From NCBI RefSeq assembly GCF_029278605.1, contig NZ_CP119572.1, positions 3,658,001 through 3,722,000 on the forward strand: a stretch of DNA of 64,000 bases. The letters are read 5' to 3'. Shown one piece after another: positions 15,301 through 24,421 of the stretch. The number at the start of each line of letters is the position of its first letter. The stretch's first letter is position 1. Both the position numbers and the translations under genes were made by a program. Below the pieces are notes generated by a model. That model searched no databases. It saw nothing but the letters and a program-made list of their open reading frames with translations, and was not told the origin of the DNA. This DNA comes from Cupriavidus sp. WKF15 (GTDB lineage Bacteria; Pseudomonadota; Gammaproteobacteria; Burkholderiales; Burkholderiaceae).

Positions 15301-16896
15301 ATGTTGTCCGAATTTCTTGCTGCCTCCTGCCGCCGTTTTCCCCGCCGCCGCCTGAGTGTTGCCGTACTGGCTGCCTGGGGGATGACCGCGTGCGCGCAGA
15401 CGCCGCAGAACATTCAGTCCCTGGCCCCGCCACGCATACAGGAAGCGCGACCCGTTCCGACCGTGGTGGCCATGGCCACGCCAGCCGATGACCCGCTCGG
15501 CGCATTGATCGCCGGCGAACAGGCGCCCGAGGCTGCGCGTCAGCCCGCTACGCCGCCAGCCGCCGACGTACCGGCGGCAGAAGCCGCTGCGCCGTCTGAC
15601 GACTTCGTCGGTCCGCCCGATTCCGCCGCCCCGGCGCCCGCTCCCGTGGTGCTGTTTCCCGCAAGGCTCGGGCACTTCGTGGCCGAACCGCCCGCGCAAG
15701 GCGAAAGTGGCGATGCCACGCCGAGCGACGCGCCGCCGGTCCTGCGCTCGCAGCTCCCCGCCGATGATGCCGCGGTGGACTCGGTCTGGCGCCTCAGCTA
15801 CAGCGGTCGTGCCGCCGCCGAAGAGCGCGACGCCACCATGCGCGCCTGTGCCGGCGGCGCCTTGTCCACGGGCATCGGCCACGGCCTGGCCTGCCGCAGC
15901 TCGGGCGAAGTCAAGATCCGCGAGTCGGTGCTCGACCTCGATGGCGGTGCCCAGGTCATGCTGATCGCCCAGGCCCGCGGCACCGACGCCACGTCCATCA
16001 ACGGCCGGCCCGCGGCGGTCGATCCCTACGCGCTGGTGCCGCAGTTCTATACGGCCGTGAATGGCCTGTCGGTGCTGGACGGCGCCACCATGTGGGCGGG
16101 CCGCCGCGACGGCGACCCGTTGCTGATGTCGTCCGGCCTGCTGCCGCCCAATTCCGCGGCCATGCGCTTCGGCGTGGACAATGCGCGCGTACTTGGCGAC
16201 ATCGGCCTGAACTACCAGTACACCGCCCGCAACGACCAGAACGGGCAGAACCTGCCGAGCTACCACTCGCTGCGCACGGCGCCGATCTCGACCAATCCGC
16301 AGGGCTCGGTGCAGCTCGGCTTCACCCGTGTCGAGACCCAATCGCTGGCCGCCGATTCGGGCAGCGCCTGGTGGGCGTCGGCGATGCATGAGCAGAAAGG
16401 CGTGCTGGCGGGAACCAACCGTGTCGGCTTGCAGTTCGGTTCCGGCGCGCGCAGCGCCATGGCGGGCTACACGGGCATGGGGCCATCCCTGTCGCGCGTG
16501 CGTGTCGCGGAATCGCTCGAATGGAAGGGCAAGTCCGGGCTCGGCGGCTCGGTCGAATCGAGCATGCAGTTCGACCGTTCGCCGGTCGGCACGCTGCAAT
16601 GGGCCGCTACGCGAATCCGGCCGGCCTATGTGGCCAGCGACCAGTTCAAGCTGGTCTTCGAAGTCGCGCGCGACCAGATCTCTTCCGGTTTCGGCGCCAG
16701 CGGCCAGCGCACCGCGCTGACCGTCGCGCCGACGCTGACGCTGGGCAAGTCCGCCGGCAATGCGAACCTGCGTGCGTTCTATACCTACAGCCGCGCTACC
16801 GATGTCGATGGCATTGCCTTCAGGCCGCCGGCCGAAGCCTGGGCTATGCAGAACAGCGGCTCTATCTTCGGCGTGCAGCTCAATCGGCGCTGGTAA
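15301..16896 (+). CDS. exported protein of unknown function with a barrel-like C-terminus
   Basis: I do not recognise this gene. From the ATG at 15301 (the frame is open to a GTG at 15241; neither start has a good ribosome site) the product is 531 residues. The N-terminus has arginines (RRFPRRR), then a hydrophobic core ending MTACAQ, which may be a lipobox or a signal peptidase I site. Residues 35-150 are Ala/Pro-rich and of low complexity. The rest alternates hydrophobic and polar residues with many aromatic ends (AGYTGMGPSLSRVRVAESLEW, FYTYSRATDVDG) and finishes VQLNRRW; a final aromatic is usual for outer-membrane beta barrels. It overlaps the convergent aquaporin-like gene by 17 bp. A porin-like outer-membrane role is a guess. 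Confidence 0.6.
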   Translation: MLSEFLAASCRRFPRRRLSVAVLAAWGMTACAQTPQNIQSLAPPRIQEARPVPTVVAMATPADDPLGALIAGEQAPEAARQPATPPAADVPAAEAAAPSDDFVGPPDSAAPAPAPVVLFPARLGHFVAEPPAQGESGDATPSDAPPVLRSQLPADDAAVDSVWRLSYSGRAAAEERDATMRACAGGALSTGIGHGLACRSSGEVKIRESVLDLDGGAQVMLIAQARGTDATSINGRPAAVDPYALVPQFYTAVNGLSVLDGATMWAGRRDGDPLLMSSGLLPPNSAAMRFGVDNARVLGDIGLNYQYTARNDQNGQNLPSYHSLRTAPISTNPQGSVQLGFTRVETQSLAADSGSAWWASAMHEQKGVLAGTNRVGLQFGSGARSAMAGYTGMGPSLSRVRVAESLEWKGKSGLGGSVESSMQFDRSPVGTLQWAATRIRPAYVASDQFKLVFEVARDQISSGFGASGQRTALTVAPTLTLGKSAGNANLRAFYTYSRATDVDGIAFRPPAEAWAMQNSGSIFGVQLNRRW

Positions 16897-17608
16897 CGGC
16901 CGGCTTGCCCTGGCGCCAGTGCGCCGCGGCCGCTGCTTCCGTTTGCGCGACCGGCTTGCGGCACAGCCAGTGGAATAGCAGCGTAGCGCTCAGTCCTCCG
17001 GCAATCTGCGCGAGCACGAAGCCCGGCACATCGACGGGACGGATGCCGGTGAAGGTGTCGGTCATGGCGCAGGCAATGGTCAGCGCCGGATTGGCGAATG
17101 ACGTCGATGACGTGAACCAGTAGCCGGCGGTGATGTAGCCCGCCACGACAAACGGCACCAGGGCCGGCCGGCTGCGCAGCGTGCCGATGCCGACCCCGAC
17201 CAGCCCGAACGTCGCCACGAACTCGCTCCACCACATCGGCAGGCCCGTGCGGCTGTGGGCCGACCACGCCAGCACCGGTTCGCCGAACATGGCATGCGCG
17301 GCCATCACGCCGGCAATGCCGCCGCCGACCTGCGCCAGCGCGTAGCTGAGTGCGTTCAGCGGCGAAAGCGTGCCCTGCACCAGCGCCGACAGGCTCACCA
17401 CGGGGTTGAAGTGCCCGCCGGACACCGGCCCGAGCGCGACCAGCAGCGCCACGAGCCCGGCACCGGTGGCCAGCGCGTTGCACAGCAATGCCAGGCCGAT
17501 ATTTCCGTCCGCCAGCCGCTCGGCGCGGATGCCCGAACCCACCACCACGGCGATCAGCAATGCCGTACCCAGTCCCTCTGCCACCAGCCGGCGCGAAAGC
17601 GTACTCAC
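16880..17608 (-). CDS. MIP/aquaporin family channel protein
   Basis: The product is 242 residues from a GTG at 17608, chosen because GGGAG lies before it and the family starts a few residues ahead of LVAEGLGTALLIAVVVGSG. The two half-helix signatures are present: SGGHFNPVVSL (NPV, about residue 68) and SFANPALTIA (NPA, about 170), with six membrane segments as expected. Such channels pass water, glycerol or small neutral metalloids. The first box is NPV rather than NPA, a change also found in some arsenite or glycerol channels, but no ars genes are adjacent. The ORF overlaps the convergent upstream gene's end by 17 bp. Confidence 0.9.
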   Translation of the reverse strand: MSTLSRRLVAEGLGTALLIAVVVGSGIRAERLADGNIGLALLCNALATGAGLVALLVALGPVSGGHFNPVVSLSALVQGTLSPLNALSYALAQVGGGIAGVMAAHAMFGEPVLAWSAHSRTGLPMWWSEFVATFGLVGVGIGTLRSRPALVPFVVAGYITAGYWFTSSTSFANPALTIACAMTDTFTGIRPVDVPGFVLAQIAGGLSATLLFHWLCRKPVAQTEAAAAAHWRQGKPAVTSAD

Positions 17609-17961
17609 TGCTGCGCTCCCGGGTTGCCGGTCATCAACAGTCGGGTCATGCGGGGCGGCCGCGTCGCGCGGCGCAAGGTCTTCAGGGGCATATCTGGCCA
17701 GGGTGCGGGCATGTCCTGCACGGAACAGGACACCAGGCCGAAAGAGAGGACGACAGCAGCGTGGCAGCGGGATGCGCAACGTCGCCTGAGACGACGCCTC
17801 GATCGGGGGCGAAACTGGCGCCCAAACATGGCGCGCCGGAAGGCGAAGTGTTCCGCCCGCGGCCATGGGCGTCAATGCGCCCACGCGATCTTGTGAACAG
17901 ACCGCAGGTATCGAATCAGCGCGCGTGCAAGGCGTTCCCGGTTCAGCGGTTGCCGCCGCGC
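17609..17961. other. intergenic region without a recognised gene
   Basis: About 350 bp upstream of the aquaporin gene. Short frames on both strands are open but lack ribosome sites, and none gives a recognisable protein. A minus-strand frame (17605-17829) overlaps the channel start by one codon and ends MTGNPGAQQ, which could be a leader but has no other support. Confidence 0.4.
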
Positions 17962-18453
17962 TCAGCGCAACAGGAAGGCGATATCCTCCACGCCGATCTT
18001 CGCGACAGGAATGCCGCGGCGGCGCTGGAACAGGATGTGCTGCTGCACGCGACTGCGCTGTTCGGCGAACAGTTTGGGATCGATGGGCGTGCCGATGCGC
18101 ATGTAATGCTGCACGAGCAGCTTGTAGGCGCGGTGGCGGATCTGCAGCGTTTCGGCTTCGGCGCGCAGCCGCTTCATTTCGGCGGGGCTCCGATCGACAG
18201 CCTGGTGGAGTTCATCCACGGTACGCGCGTGCAGTTCGCGGTAGACATCGCGCTCGGCCTCGGCGTGGTGCAGTTCATCACGCAATGCGCGGATCTTCTG
18301 CTGCAGCTTCAGCGTCTGCGCCATGGCCTGCTGCACATTCCTTGCTGCGCCCAGCGCCTGGCTGGCCGCGGCCATGGTGCTCTTCCAGATGCCGCGCTCG
18401 GCGGCGTCGGGTTCCTGCGGCCAGCCAATTCGTGCCTCGGACAGCGTATCCAT
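17962..18453 (-). CDS. coiled-coil hypothetical protein
   Basis: I do not recognise a family. The 163-residue protein begins MDTLSEARIGWPQEP and has no signal peptide or membrane segment. Residues 35-115 are rich in Leu, Glu, Arg and Gln with heptad spacing (LKLQQKIRALRDELHHAEAE) and should form a long coiled coil. The C-terminal part (GTPIDPKLFAEQRSRVQQH, GIPVAKIGVEDIAFLLR) looks globular. The gene is alone on the minus strand, 189 bp upstream of the tRNA-Phe terminator. A cytoplasmic scaffold or regulator is possible but nothing in the sequence shows it. Confidence 0.65.
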   Translation of the reverse strand: MDTLSEARIGWPQEPDAAERGIWKSTMAAASQALGAARNVQQAMAQTLKLQQKIRALRDELHHAEAERDVYRELHARTVDELHQAVDRSPAEMKRLRAEAETLQIRHRAYKLLVQHYMRIGTPIDPKLFAEQRSRVQQHILFQRRRGIPVAKIGVEDIAFLLR

Positions 18454-18642
18454 ATTGACCCCCCAAATAGAAACAGCCTGACCCGGCCGCGCATTCTGTG
18501 TGCGCGATACCGGCTACTGTTCAGCGTCAGGCAATCGTAAAGATATGTCTATCGGCAGCCAAGTCAAAAGTTTTTAGATCTGGGTTGTACCGCACGGACG
18601 GATAGCAACGTCCCGCAACGGTTGAGCCAAAACGGCGGCGCC

Positions 18643-18677
18643 AAAACAAAAAGCCCGACTCGGATGAGTCGGGCTTC
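18643..18677 (-). terminator. intrinsic terminator of tRNA-Phe
   Basis: On the minus strand AAGCCCGACTC and GAGTCGGGCTT form an 11-bp stem with a 4-base loop followed by TTTTGTTTT. It lies nine bases after the tRNA 3' end. Confidence 0.9.
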
Positions 18678-18685
18678 TGATGTTC

Positions 18686-18761
18686 TGGTGGCCTGGGACG
18701 GAATCGAACCGCCGACACAAGGATTTTCAATCCTCTGCTCTACCGACTGAGCTACCGGGCC
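18686..18761 (-). tRNA. tRNA-Phe (anticodon GAA)
   Basis: The 76-nt gene, with encoded CCA, folds into a full cloverleaf: D arm TAGCTCAGTCGGTAGAGC, anticodon loop TTGAAAA with GAA, and T arm around GGTTCGATTCC. The acceptor stem GGCCCGG/CCAGGCC has one C-A mismatch at the fifth pair. The gene is upstream of a strong terminator and is transcribed alone. Confidence 0.97.
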
Positions 18762-18813
18762 AAAGAAGCGAAACTATAACAACGTATCAGGTGCCCGTCA
18801 AGCGTTCATTGCA

Positions 18814-19524
18814 TCACTGTTCCGCGGGTTCCTGCTTGTTGCGGCTCAGTTCCACGCCAAGCTGCTTGAGCTTGCGGTACAGGTGCGTGCGCTCCAGGCC
18901 GGTTTTCTCGGCGACTCGCGTCATGCTGCCGTGTTCGCGCACCAGGTGGTACTCGAAGTAGGCGCGCTCGAACAGGTCGCGCGCCTCGCGCAGCGGCATG
19001 TCGAACGAGAAATGCATTTCCGCTTCGGGCGGACGGGCCGCGTTGCTGCCATTGGGCGCGGCTTCACCGCCGGCCTCGGTGGCAGCAGGCGCCAGCGCAG
19101 CGTCGATGGCAGGCACCGCCGGTGCCGGCGCCACGGCGGCCGCCGCGCGCGGGCGCTCGATGCCGCGGGCCAGGCCCTGTTCCACGGCCGACAGCAGCTT
19201 CTGCAGCGCGATCGGCTTTTCCAGGAAATTCAGGGCGCCGATCTTGGTGGCCTCGACCGCGGTGTCGATGGTGGCATGGCCCGACATCATGATCACGGGC
19301 ATGGTCAGCTGGCCTTGCGCGGACCACTCCTTGAGCAGCGTCACGCCATCGGTATCCGGCATCCAGATATCAAGCAGTACGAGATCAGGGGTAGTGCCCG
19401 CCCGGTACTCGCGTGCCTGCTGCGCGTTCTCGGCGACCTCGACCACATGGCCTTCGTCGCTCAGGATTTCCGAGAGCAGTTCCCGGATTCCCATTTCGTC
19501 ATCGACTACGAGGATGGTTGCCAT
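18814..19524 (-). CDS. ntrX: NtrX-like response regulator lacking the AAA+ domain
   Basis: The 236-residue protein has an N-terminal receiver domain (1-120) with DDE at 8-10, phosphoacceptor Asp in LVLLDIWMPD (about 51), and the conserved Lys of FLEKPI. It ends with a Fis-type helix-turn-helix (EHGSMTRVAEKTGLERTHLYRKLKQLG, about 195-225). The two are joined by an Ala/Pro linker (about 125-165). Classical NtrX has about 450 residues with a sigma-54-activating AAA+ domain between these parts; that domain is absent here, with no sign of a frameshift. It follows ntrY, so they are a pair. It may act as a plain DNA-binding repressor or activator. Confidence 0.88.
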   Translation of the reverse strand: MATILVVDDEMGIRELLSEILSDEGHVVEVAENAQQAREYRAGTTPDLVLLDIWMPDTDGVTLLKEWSAQGQLTMPVIMMSGHATIDTAVEATKIGALNFLEKPIALQKLLSAVEQGLARGIERPRAAAAVAPAPAVPAIDAALAPAATEAGGEAAPNGSNAARPPEAEMHFSFDMPLREARDLFERAYFEYHLVREHGSMTRVAEKTGLERTHLYRKLKQLGVELSRNKQEPAEQ

Positions 19525-19575
19525 ACTTCCCCTCTTAACCCCACCAAAGCGTTCCGTGACGGACCGCCAAGTTGA

Positions 19576-22011
19576 CTATGCCAGTTTAACGAACAGGATC
19601 GAGATCTGTGCACCGACGATATCGGCACCTTCCATTCGATTGCGCAGTTCGATGCGCGCGCCGTGTTCGTCAATGATCTTTTTTACCATTGCCAGCCCAA
19701 GGCCCGTACCTTTGGCTTTGGTGGTCACATAAGGCTCGAACGCACGGCTCAGGATGCGCGGAGCAAAGCCCGGACCATTGTCCGCAATGGTTAGCTTGAC
19801 TGCCTGGCGGTTTTCGCCGGCAGAATCTTTGTATTCTACAGTCTCGGTGTGTAGAGCGATATGGGGCGCCGCCCTACCCGCCGCGACGTTCTCAGCCGCC
19901 GCATCCTGCGAGTTCTGCAACAGGTTGTGGATCACCTGGCGCAGCTGCGTCGGATCTCCCTTGATCTCGGGAAGCCCCGGGTCCAGCGCCGCATGGATCA
20001 CCGGATGCTCCTGCACGGCAGGATCGTCGATGCCATACAGGTGCAAAACCTCGGATACCAGCGCGTTGATCTGCAGCGACTGCAGCACCGCCGGTGGCGT
20101 GCGCGCATAGTCACGGAAGTCGTCGACCATGCGCTTCATGGCGGCCACCTGGTTGACGATCGTCGCCGCACCGCGCTTGAGGACCTCGGCGTCCTTGTCC
20201 TCGAGCTTTGGCGAGAGTTTCATCTGCAGGCGTTCCGCAGAGAGCTGGATCGGTGTGAGCGGGTTCTTGATTTCATGCGCGAGACGGCGCGCCACCTCGC
20301 CCCAGGCCACGGACCGCTGCACGGAAATCACGTCGGAGATGTCGTCGAACACGACCACGTAGCCAGGCTCGTCGCGTTCGCCGCCGGGCAGGCGAGCACC
20401 GCGCACCAGCAGCGTCAGCGGCTGCTCTTCATGGCCTTGCGGCAGTTCGATCTGCTTCTGCCAGTGCTCCGCACCGCCGAGCACTTCGCGCGTGCTCTGG
20501 TCGAAAAAAGCCTGGCGCACGATCTCGCCGAACGGGCCCATGCCGGGGATATGTTCGATCGGTAGTCCCAGCACGGCCCCGAATGGCTGGCGGAAGATAC
20601 GTTCGGCGCCAGGGTTGGCAGTGATCAGCACGAAGCGGCGGTCAAAGACCAGCACGCCGGCGGTGAGGTTCTGCAGCACGCTTTCCAGGTAGGCCTTCGA
20701 TTGCTCCAGCGCAGTGCGGTTTTCCTCGACCGCAAGGCGCGCTTCGGCGAGCTGGCGCGTCATCTGGTTGAACTGCTGCGTGAGCATGCCGAGTTCGTCG
20801 CGGCTCTTGAGCTCGCGCTTGGGCGAGAGATCGCCTTCGGCGACCTCCTTGGTCCCCTGCACCAGCATCAGCAGCGGACGCGCGAGCTGGCCACCGAGCA
20901 GCAACGCGAGCATCACCGCGATGAATACTGCCAGGAACAGCGTGAGCGTCAGCGTGCCGATATACATCTTGCGCAGGCCAGTGCGGCCCAGCGCCTTTTC
21001 CTGGTATTCCTGATAGGCGCGCTGCACTTCATCCGCGTTGCGCGCGAGCACGGCCGGCACGGGATGCACGACCTGCAGGTAGCGCTCTTCACGCACGGTG
21101 TCGCCCACCAGGCCGAACCCGCTCGACGGCGAATCTTCGGGCCGGCGCTCGACCGAGAGACCTGAGCCAGCCCAGCGCGCCTTCGGCGCGGCGGCGGCGC
21201 GCGGGGCGCTTGCCGCGGCCGTGCTCGTGTCGCCGGCGGGCGCGGCGCCGAGCGGAATGATCACGCGCAGCCGGTACAGGTGGCTGCTGTCGATGCGCTC
21301 CGTGCGGTTGCCGTCCACGGAGGCATCGGTTCCGCCTTCCACCGCGGCGTAGCCGCCCGCCAGGCGCGCCTGTTCGGCCAGCACGCCCGAAGGCAGGTCG
21401 GGAACCAGCGTGGCATAGCTGCTCGAAGCCGTGGCCAGCACGCGGCCGCTGCCAGTGAAGATCGCCGCTTCCTGTATGCCGTATTGCTCGCGCAGGCGGT
21501 TGAGCTGCAGCGAGGTGGCGATGCCGGAGGGGCCGCTCAGCTGTTCGGCCATCAGGCGCGCCTTGCCCTGCAGGTCGGCCAGGGCACCGTCGATGGTGGA
21601 GCGTCCCAGGTTCAGGCCCGCTTCGAGCGCGGTTTCCACGCGCACATCGAACCACGATTCGATGCTGCGCGAAACGAACTGCAGCGACACCAGGTAGATC
21701 AGCACGCCGGGCAGCACGCCCACCACGCCGAAGAACACGGCGAGCTTGGTCATCAGGCGCGTGCCGAACTTGCCGCGGCGGTAGCGCAGCCACAGCGTCA
21801 GCGCAAGCGCGCCGACTGTGATCACCAGCAGCGCGCCGACGACCAGATTGATCTTGAAAAGCAGCGTGAAGTAGCGGTCGAAGAATTCCGTGTTGGCGGA
21901 AGCGCCGGCCAGCAGACCCACCAGCACCAGCGCCAGGAAGACGATGATCCCGGCCACTACCCGGTAAAGTACGCGGCGGAACCGGCTGTCCCAGAGACCG
22001 CTGGTGTTCAT
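19576..22011 (-). CDS. ntrY: NtrY-like sensor histidine kinase
   Basis: The 811-residue membrane kinase has several N-terminal membrane segments (about 15-100), a long extracytoplasmic part, a further membrane segment near residue 365 (LTLTLFLAVFIAVMLALLLGG) followed by a HAMP domain (RPLLMLVQGTKEVAEGDLS), a PAS domain (about 440-560), the phosphoacceptor box VARRLAHEIKNPLTPIQLSAERL (His about 596), and an ATPase domain with DNGPGFA and GTGLGLAMVKKI. This is the NtrY layout. The start ATG overlaps the stop of the DUF4390 gene (ATGA), so translation is probably coupled. NtrYX systems respond to nitrogen or redox state in other bacteria; the signal here is unproven. Confidence 0.92.
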   Translation of the reverse strand: MNTSGLWDSRFRRVLYRVVAGIIVFLALVLVGLLAGASANTEFFDRYFTLLFKINLVVGALLVITVGALALTLWLRYRRGKFGTRLMTKLAVFFGVVGVLPGVLIYLVSLQFVSRSIESWFDVRVETALEAGLNLGRSTIDGALADLQGKARLMAEQLSGPSGIATSLQLNRLREQYGIQEAAIFTGSGRVLATASSSYATLVPDLPSGVLAEQARLAGGYAAVEGGTDASVDGNRTERIDSSHLYRLRVIIPLGAAPAGDTSTAAASAPRAAAAPKARWAGSGLSVERRPEDSPSSGFGLVGDTVREERYLQVVHPVPAVLARNADEVQRAYQEYQEKALGRTGLRKMYIGTLTLTLFLAVFIAVMLALLLGGQLARPLLMLVQGTKEVAEGDLSPKRELKSRDELGMLTQQFNQMTRQLAEARLAVEENRTALEQSKAYLESVLQNLTAGVLVFDRRFVLITANPGAERIFRQPFGAVLGLPIEHIPGMGPFGEIVRQAFFDQSTREVLGGAEHWQKQIELPQGHEEQPLTLLVRGARLPGGERDEPGYVVVFDDISDVISVQRSVAWGEVARRLAHEIKNPLTPIQLSAERLQMKLSPKLEDKDAEVLKRGAATIVNQVAAMKRMVDDFRDYARTPPAVLQSLQINALVSEVLHLYGIDDPAVQEHPVIHAALDPGLPEIKGDPTQLRQVIHNLLQNSQDAAAENVAAGRAAPHIALHTETVEYKDSAGENRQAVKLTIADNGPGFAPRILSRAFEPYVTTKAKGTGLGLAMVKKIIDEHGARIELRNRMEGADIVGAQISILFVKLA

Positions 22012-22862
22012 GGCTGGCCGGGGGCGGCCTGCACCAGCGCGAAGGGCGATAGTGCGGTCGACACGGTCTGGGCGAACGGACTGGCGCGCAGTTCGGCCGA
22101 CGCAGCCGGTGCCGAGGCGGGGACCGGGGACGCAGGCATGGCCGGCATGGCCGGCGAGGCCGGCAGCGCGGGTGCGGACGCAGGAGGTGGCGGTGGCGGC
22201 GGCGCGTTCAGGTCAGTGGGCACCGTGTAGGTGAAACGGCGCCAGTCCGAAGCCAGGTTCCATTCACGCGTATTGACTGCATTGATCTGGAAAGGCTTGG
22301 GCAGTTGGGAGAGGTCCAGCTTCATGCGCACTTCGGCATGATAGGACTCGCCCGGCTTGACCGCGCCGCGGTCGAACACGCGCCAGCCGTGCACGCGCTG
22401 GATGAATTGCAGCGCGCTCTTCAGGCGCGCGAACGGGATCTGCAGGCCGCCCGTGGAAACGCGATACTGGCGCGTGAGCGGCTGGTAGGACAGGCGGATG
22501 GTGCGGCTCGTATTGACCGGCTTTTCGTCGAACCAGTACCAGCGCGGGCGGGAGAGCTGGAACTCGACCATGAAATACAGCGAGATGCCCTTGTTCAACG
22601 CGTCTTCGACCGCGGGGGGCAGGTCGAAGTCGAAGCTCGCCGTCAGTTCGAAGCCGTTGTCCTGGTACTCGATGCGCGCTTCGGTGGCCTCGATGACCTG
22701 CGCCCCAACGGTGCCAGCCCACAGCAGGCAGGCCAGCACCAGGGCAAGGGCCGCGCACGCGCGCTGCAGCAGGCAGGTGGTGTCATTGCACCACGTCCCG
22801 GCAACCGTACGCGCGCGGTCTGCAGGGACGCGGAAGTCTGACAAGCGCAGCGTGCTCACCAT
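22008..22862 (-). CDS. DUF4390 domain protein
   Basis: The 284-residue product has a late hydrophobic export signal (ACAALALVLACLLWAGTVGAQ, split here by a basic N-terminus of about 30 residues), a beta-rich middle (ATEARIEYQDNGFELTASF, FQLSRPRWYWFDEKPV) and a Pro/Ala-rich tail (from about residue 225). DUF4390 is a conserved domain that in betaproteobacteria is regularly placed between rsmB and ntrY; its role is unknown and it should sit in the periplasm. It starts nine bases after the rsmB stop and overlaps ntrY by four bases. The long proline-alanine C-terminal tail is not part of the domain. Confidence 0.85.
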   Translation of the reverse strand: MVSTLRLSDFRVPADRARTVAGTWCNDTTCLLQRACAALALVLACLLWAGTVGAQVIEATEARIEYQDNGFELTASFDFDLPPAVEDALNKGISLYFMVEFQLSRPRWYWFDEKPVNTSRTIRLSYQPLTRQYRVSTGGLQIPFARLKSALQFIQRVHGWRVFDRGAVKPGESYHAEVRMKLDLSQLPKPFQINAVNTREWNLASDWRRFTYTVPTDLNAPPPPPPPASAPALPASPAMPAMPASPVPASAPAASAELRASPFAQTVSTALSPFALVQAAPGQP

Positions 22863-22871
22863 CGGATCTGA

Positions 22872-24245
22872 TCAGGCGCGTTTCTGGAAGCGGGCGTAGA
22901 AGAAGCCATCATGATCAGACGGCAGGCCGTCCCGGCCAGCATCGTTGTTGCTGGCGGGCTGTGTTGCTTGGGTACCGGGCAGTAGCTGCCCCGGCGCCTG
23001 CAATCGTATCGCATCTGTCAACTGTGCACCAAACCAGCGCGCCTGCTCCTCTCCTTCCGTTGGGAAAATAGAACAGGTGACATAGACCAGGATGCCGCCC
23101 GGCTTGAGCAGTGGCCAGAGTTGCGAAACGATGCGTCGCTGTTCATTGACAAGCCGGGCGATATCGGCTTCGCGGCGCAGCCAGCGGATATCAGGGTGGC
23201 GGCGCACGATGCCTGACGCCGAGCACGGCACGTCGGCCAGGATGCGGTCGAACGGCCGACCGTCCCACCAGTCGCCGGGCCGGCTGGCGTCGCCCACCAC
23301 GATGTGCGCGCGCTTGCCCAGTCGGGACAGGTTTTCGTCGATGCGGGCGGCGCGCTGCGCGTCGCTTTCCACCGCGGTCACGTCGATGTCGGCCAGTTCC
23401 AGCAGGTGGCCGGTCTTGCCGCCCGGCGCGGCGCAGGCATCGAGCACGCGCATGCCGTCGGCAACTTCGAGCAGCGGCGCGGCCAGCTGCGCGCCGGCAT
23501 CCTGCACCGACACGTCGCCCTGCGCGAATCCCGGAATCTGCGAAACCGGGAATGCGCGCACCAGGCGCACCGCTTGCGCACCGATGGCCTGTCCCGCCAG
23601 GCCGGCATTGGCCAGCTCGGTCAGGTATTGCTGCAACGGGATGCGTGCCGTGTTGACGCGCAGCGTCATCGGCGGACGCACGTTGGCGCTTTCCGCCAGC
23701 GCCATCCACTGGTCGGGATAGGCTTCGCGCAGCATGCGCAGCCACCATGCCGGCAGGTTCCAGCGGGCTTGCTCATCGCGGTTCACTGCTGCCAGCAGCG
23801 GCTTTTGCTCGCGCAGGAAACGCCGCAGCACGGCATTGACGAGTCCGCGCGCGTGCGCAGTCTTGGGTTCGGATGCGGCGGCACTGACCGCCTGGTCCAC
23901 CACGGTGAATGCGCTGTAGCCGCCGCGGCCCACCTTGGCCGAGTCGCCCTCCTCGCCTTCGAGCAGCAGCGACAGCGCGACCGCCAGCAGGGAGTCCACC
24001 TGCGCACCGGGCGGGCGCGTGACCAGCTGCGTCACCAGCGCGCGCGCGGTCCCGAACTGGCGCATGGTGCGGTAGGCCAGGTCCTGCAGGGCGCCGCGCG
24101 TGGCGGCATCGCGCACGCGGTCCAGGCGCAGGTGCGTGGCGGCATCTTCAATGGCCTGCGGCAGGGCCGTGCCTTCATTGACGGCACGCACGGCCATGGC
24201 GGCACCGAGCATCTGGAAGGCAAGCGAATCGTGGGGCAGGCGCAT
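22872..24245 (-). CDS. rsmB: 16S rRNA m5C967 methyltransferase
   Basis: The 457-residue protein methylates C967 of 16S rRNA using SAM. An N-terminal NusB-like RNA-binding domain (about 1-140) is followed by a Rossmann methyltransferase with DACAAPGGKTGHLLEL, the active-site motif DVPCSASGIVRRHPDIRW (first cysteine) and YVTCSIFPTEGEEQ (second, catalytic cysteine). The ATG at 24245 is chosen because MRLPHDSLAFQMLG opens the NusB-like domain; the frame is open far upstream to 25145 but that part has no similarity to anything. It follows htpX and precedes DUF4390-ntrYX on the same strand. Confidence 0.95.
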   Translation of the reverse strand: MRLPHDSLAFQMLGAAMAVRAVNEGTALPQAIEDAATHLRLDRVRDAATRGALQDLAYRTMRQFGTARALVTQLVTRPPGAQVDSLLAVALSLLLEGEEGDSAKVGRGGYSAFTVVDQAVSAAASEPKTAHARGLVNAVLRRFLREQKPLLAAVNRDEQARWNLPAWWLRMLREAYPDQWMALAESANVRPPMTLRVNTARIPLQQYLTELANAGLAGQAIGAQAVRLVRAFPVSQIPGFAQGDVSVQDAGAQLAAPLLEVADGMRVLDACAAPGGKTGHLLELADIDVTAVESDAQRAARIDENLSRLGKRAHIVVGDASRPGDWWDGRPFDRILADVPCSASGIVRRHPDIRWLRREADIARLVNEQRRIVSQLWPLLKPGGILVYVTCSIFPTEGEEQARWFGAQLTDAIRLQAPGQLLPGTQATQPASNNDAGRDGLPSDHDGFFYARFQKRA

Positions 24246-24327
24246 ATCGGTAAGGCTTAAGACAATAGAACAGGAGAGCGTGGCAACGGCATGCCGGGCC
24301 ATGCAGGCGCTTGCGGCGCCACGCGGG

Positions 24328-24372
24328 CAACAAAAAGCCCGCTGGCTTGACAGGCAAGACAGCGGGCAGTTT
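24328..24372 (-). terminator. intrinsic terminator downstream of htpX
   Basis: On the minus strand GCCCGCTG and CAGCGGGC form a stem around a 17-base loop and are followed by TTTTTGTT. It lies 50-95 bases after the htpX stop and before rsmB, so rsmB may have its own promoter or be read through. Confidence 0.75.
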
Positions 24373-24421
24373 ACCCTGTGTGTGGTCCCGCGCCCGATTT
24401 GGCGCCGGCGCGTTGCGGGAT

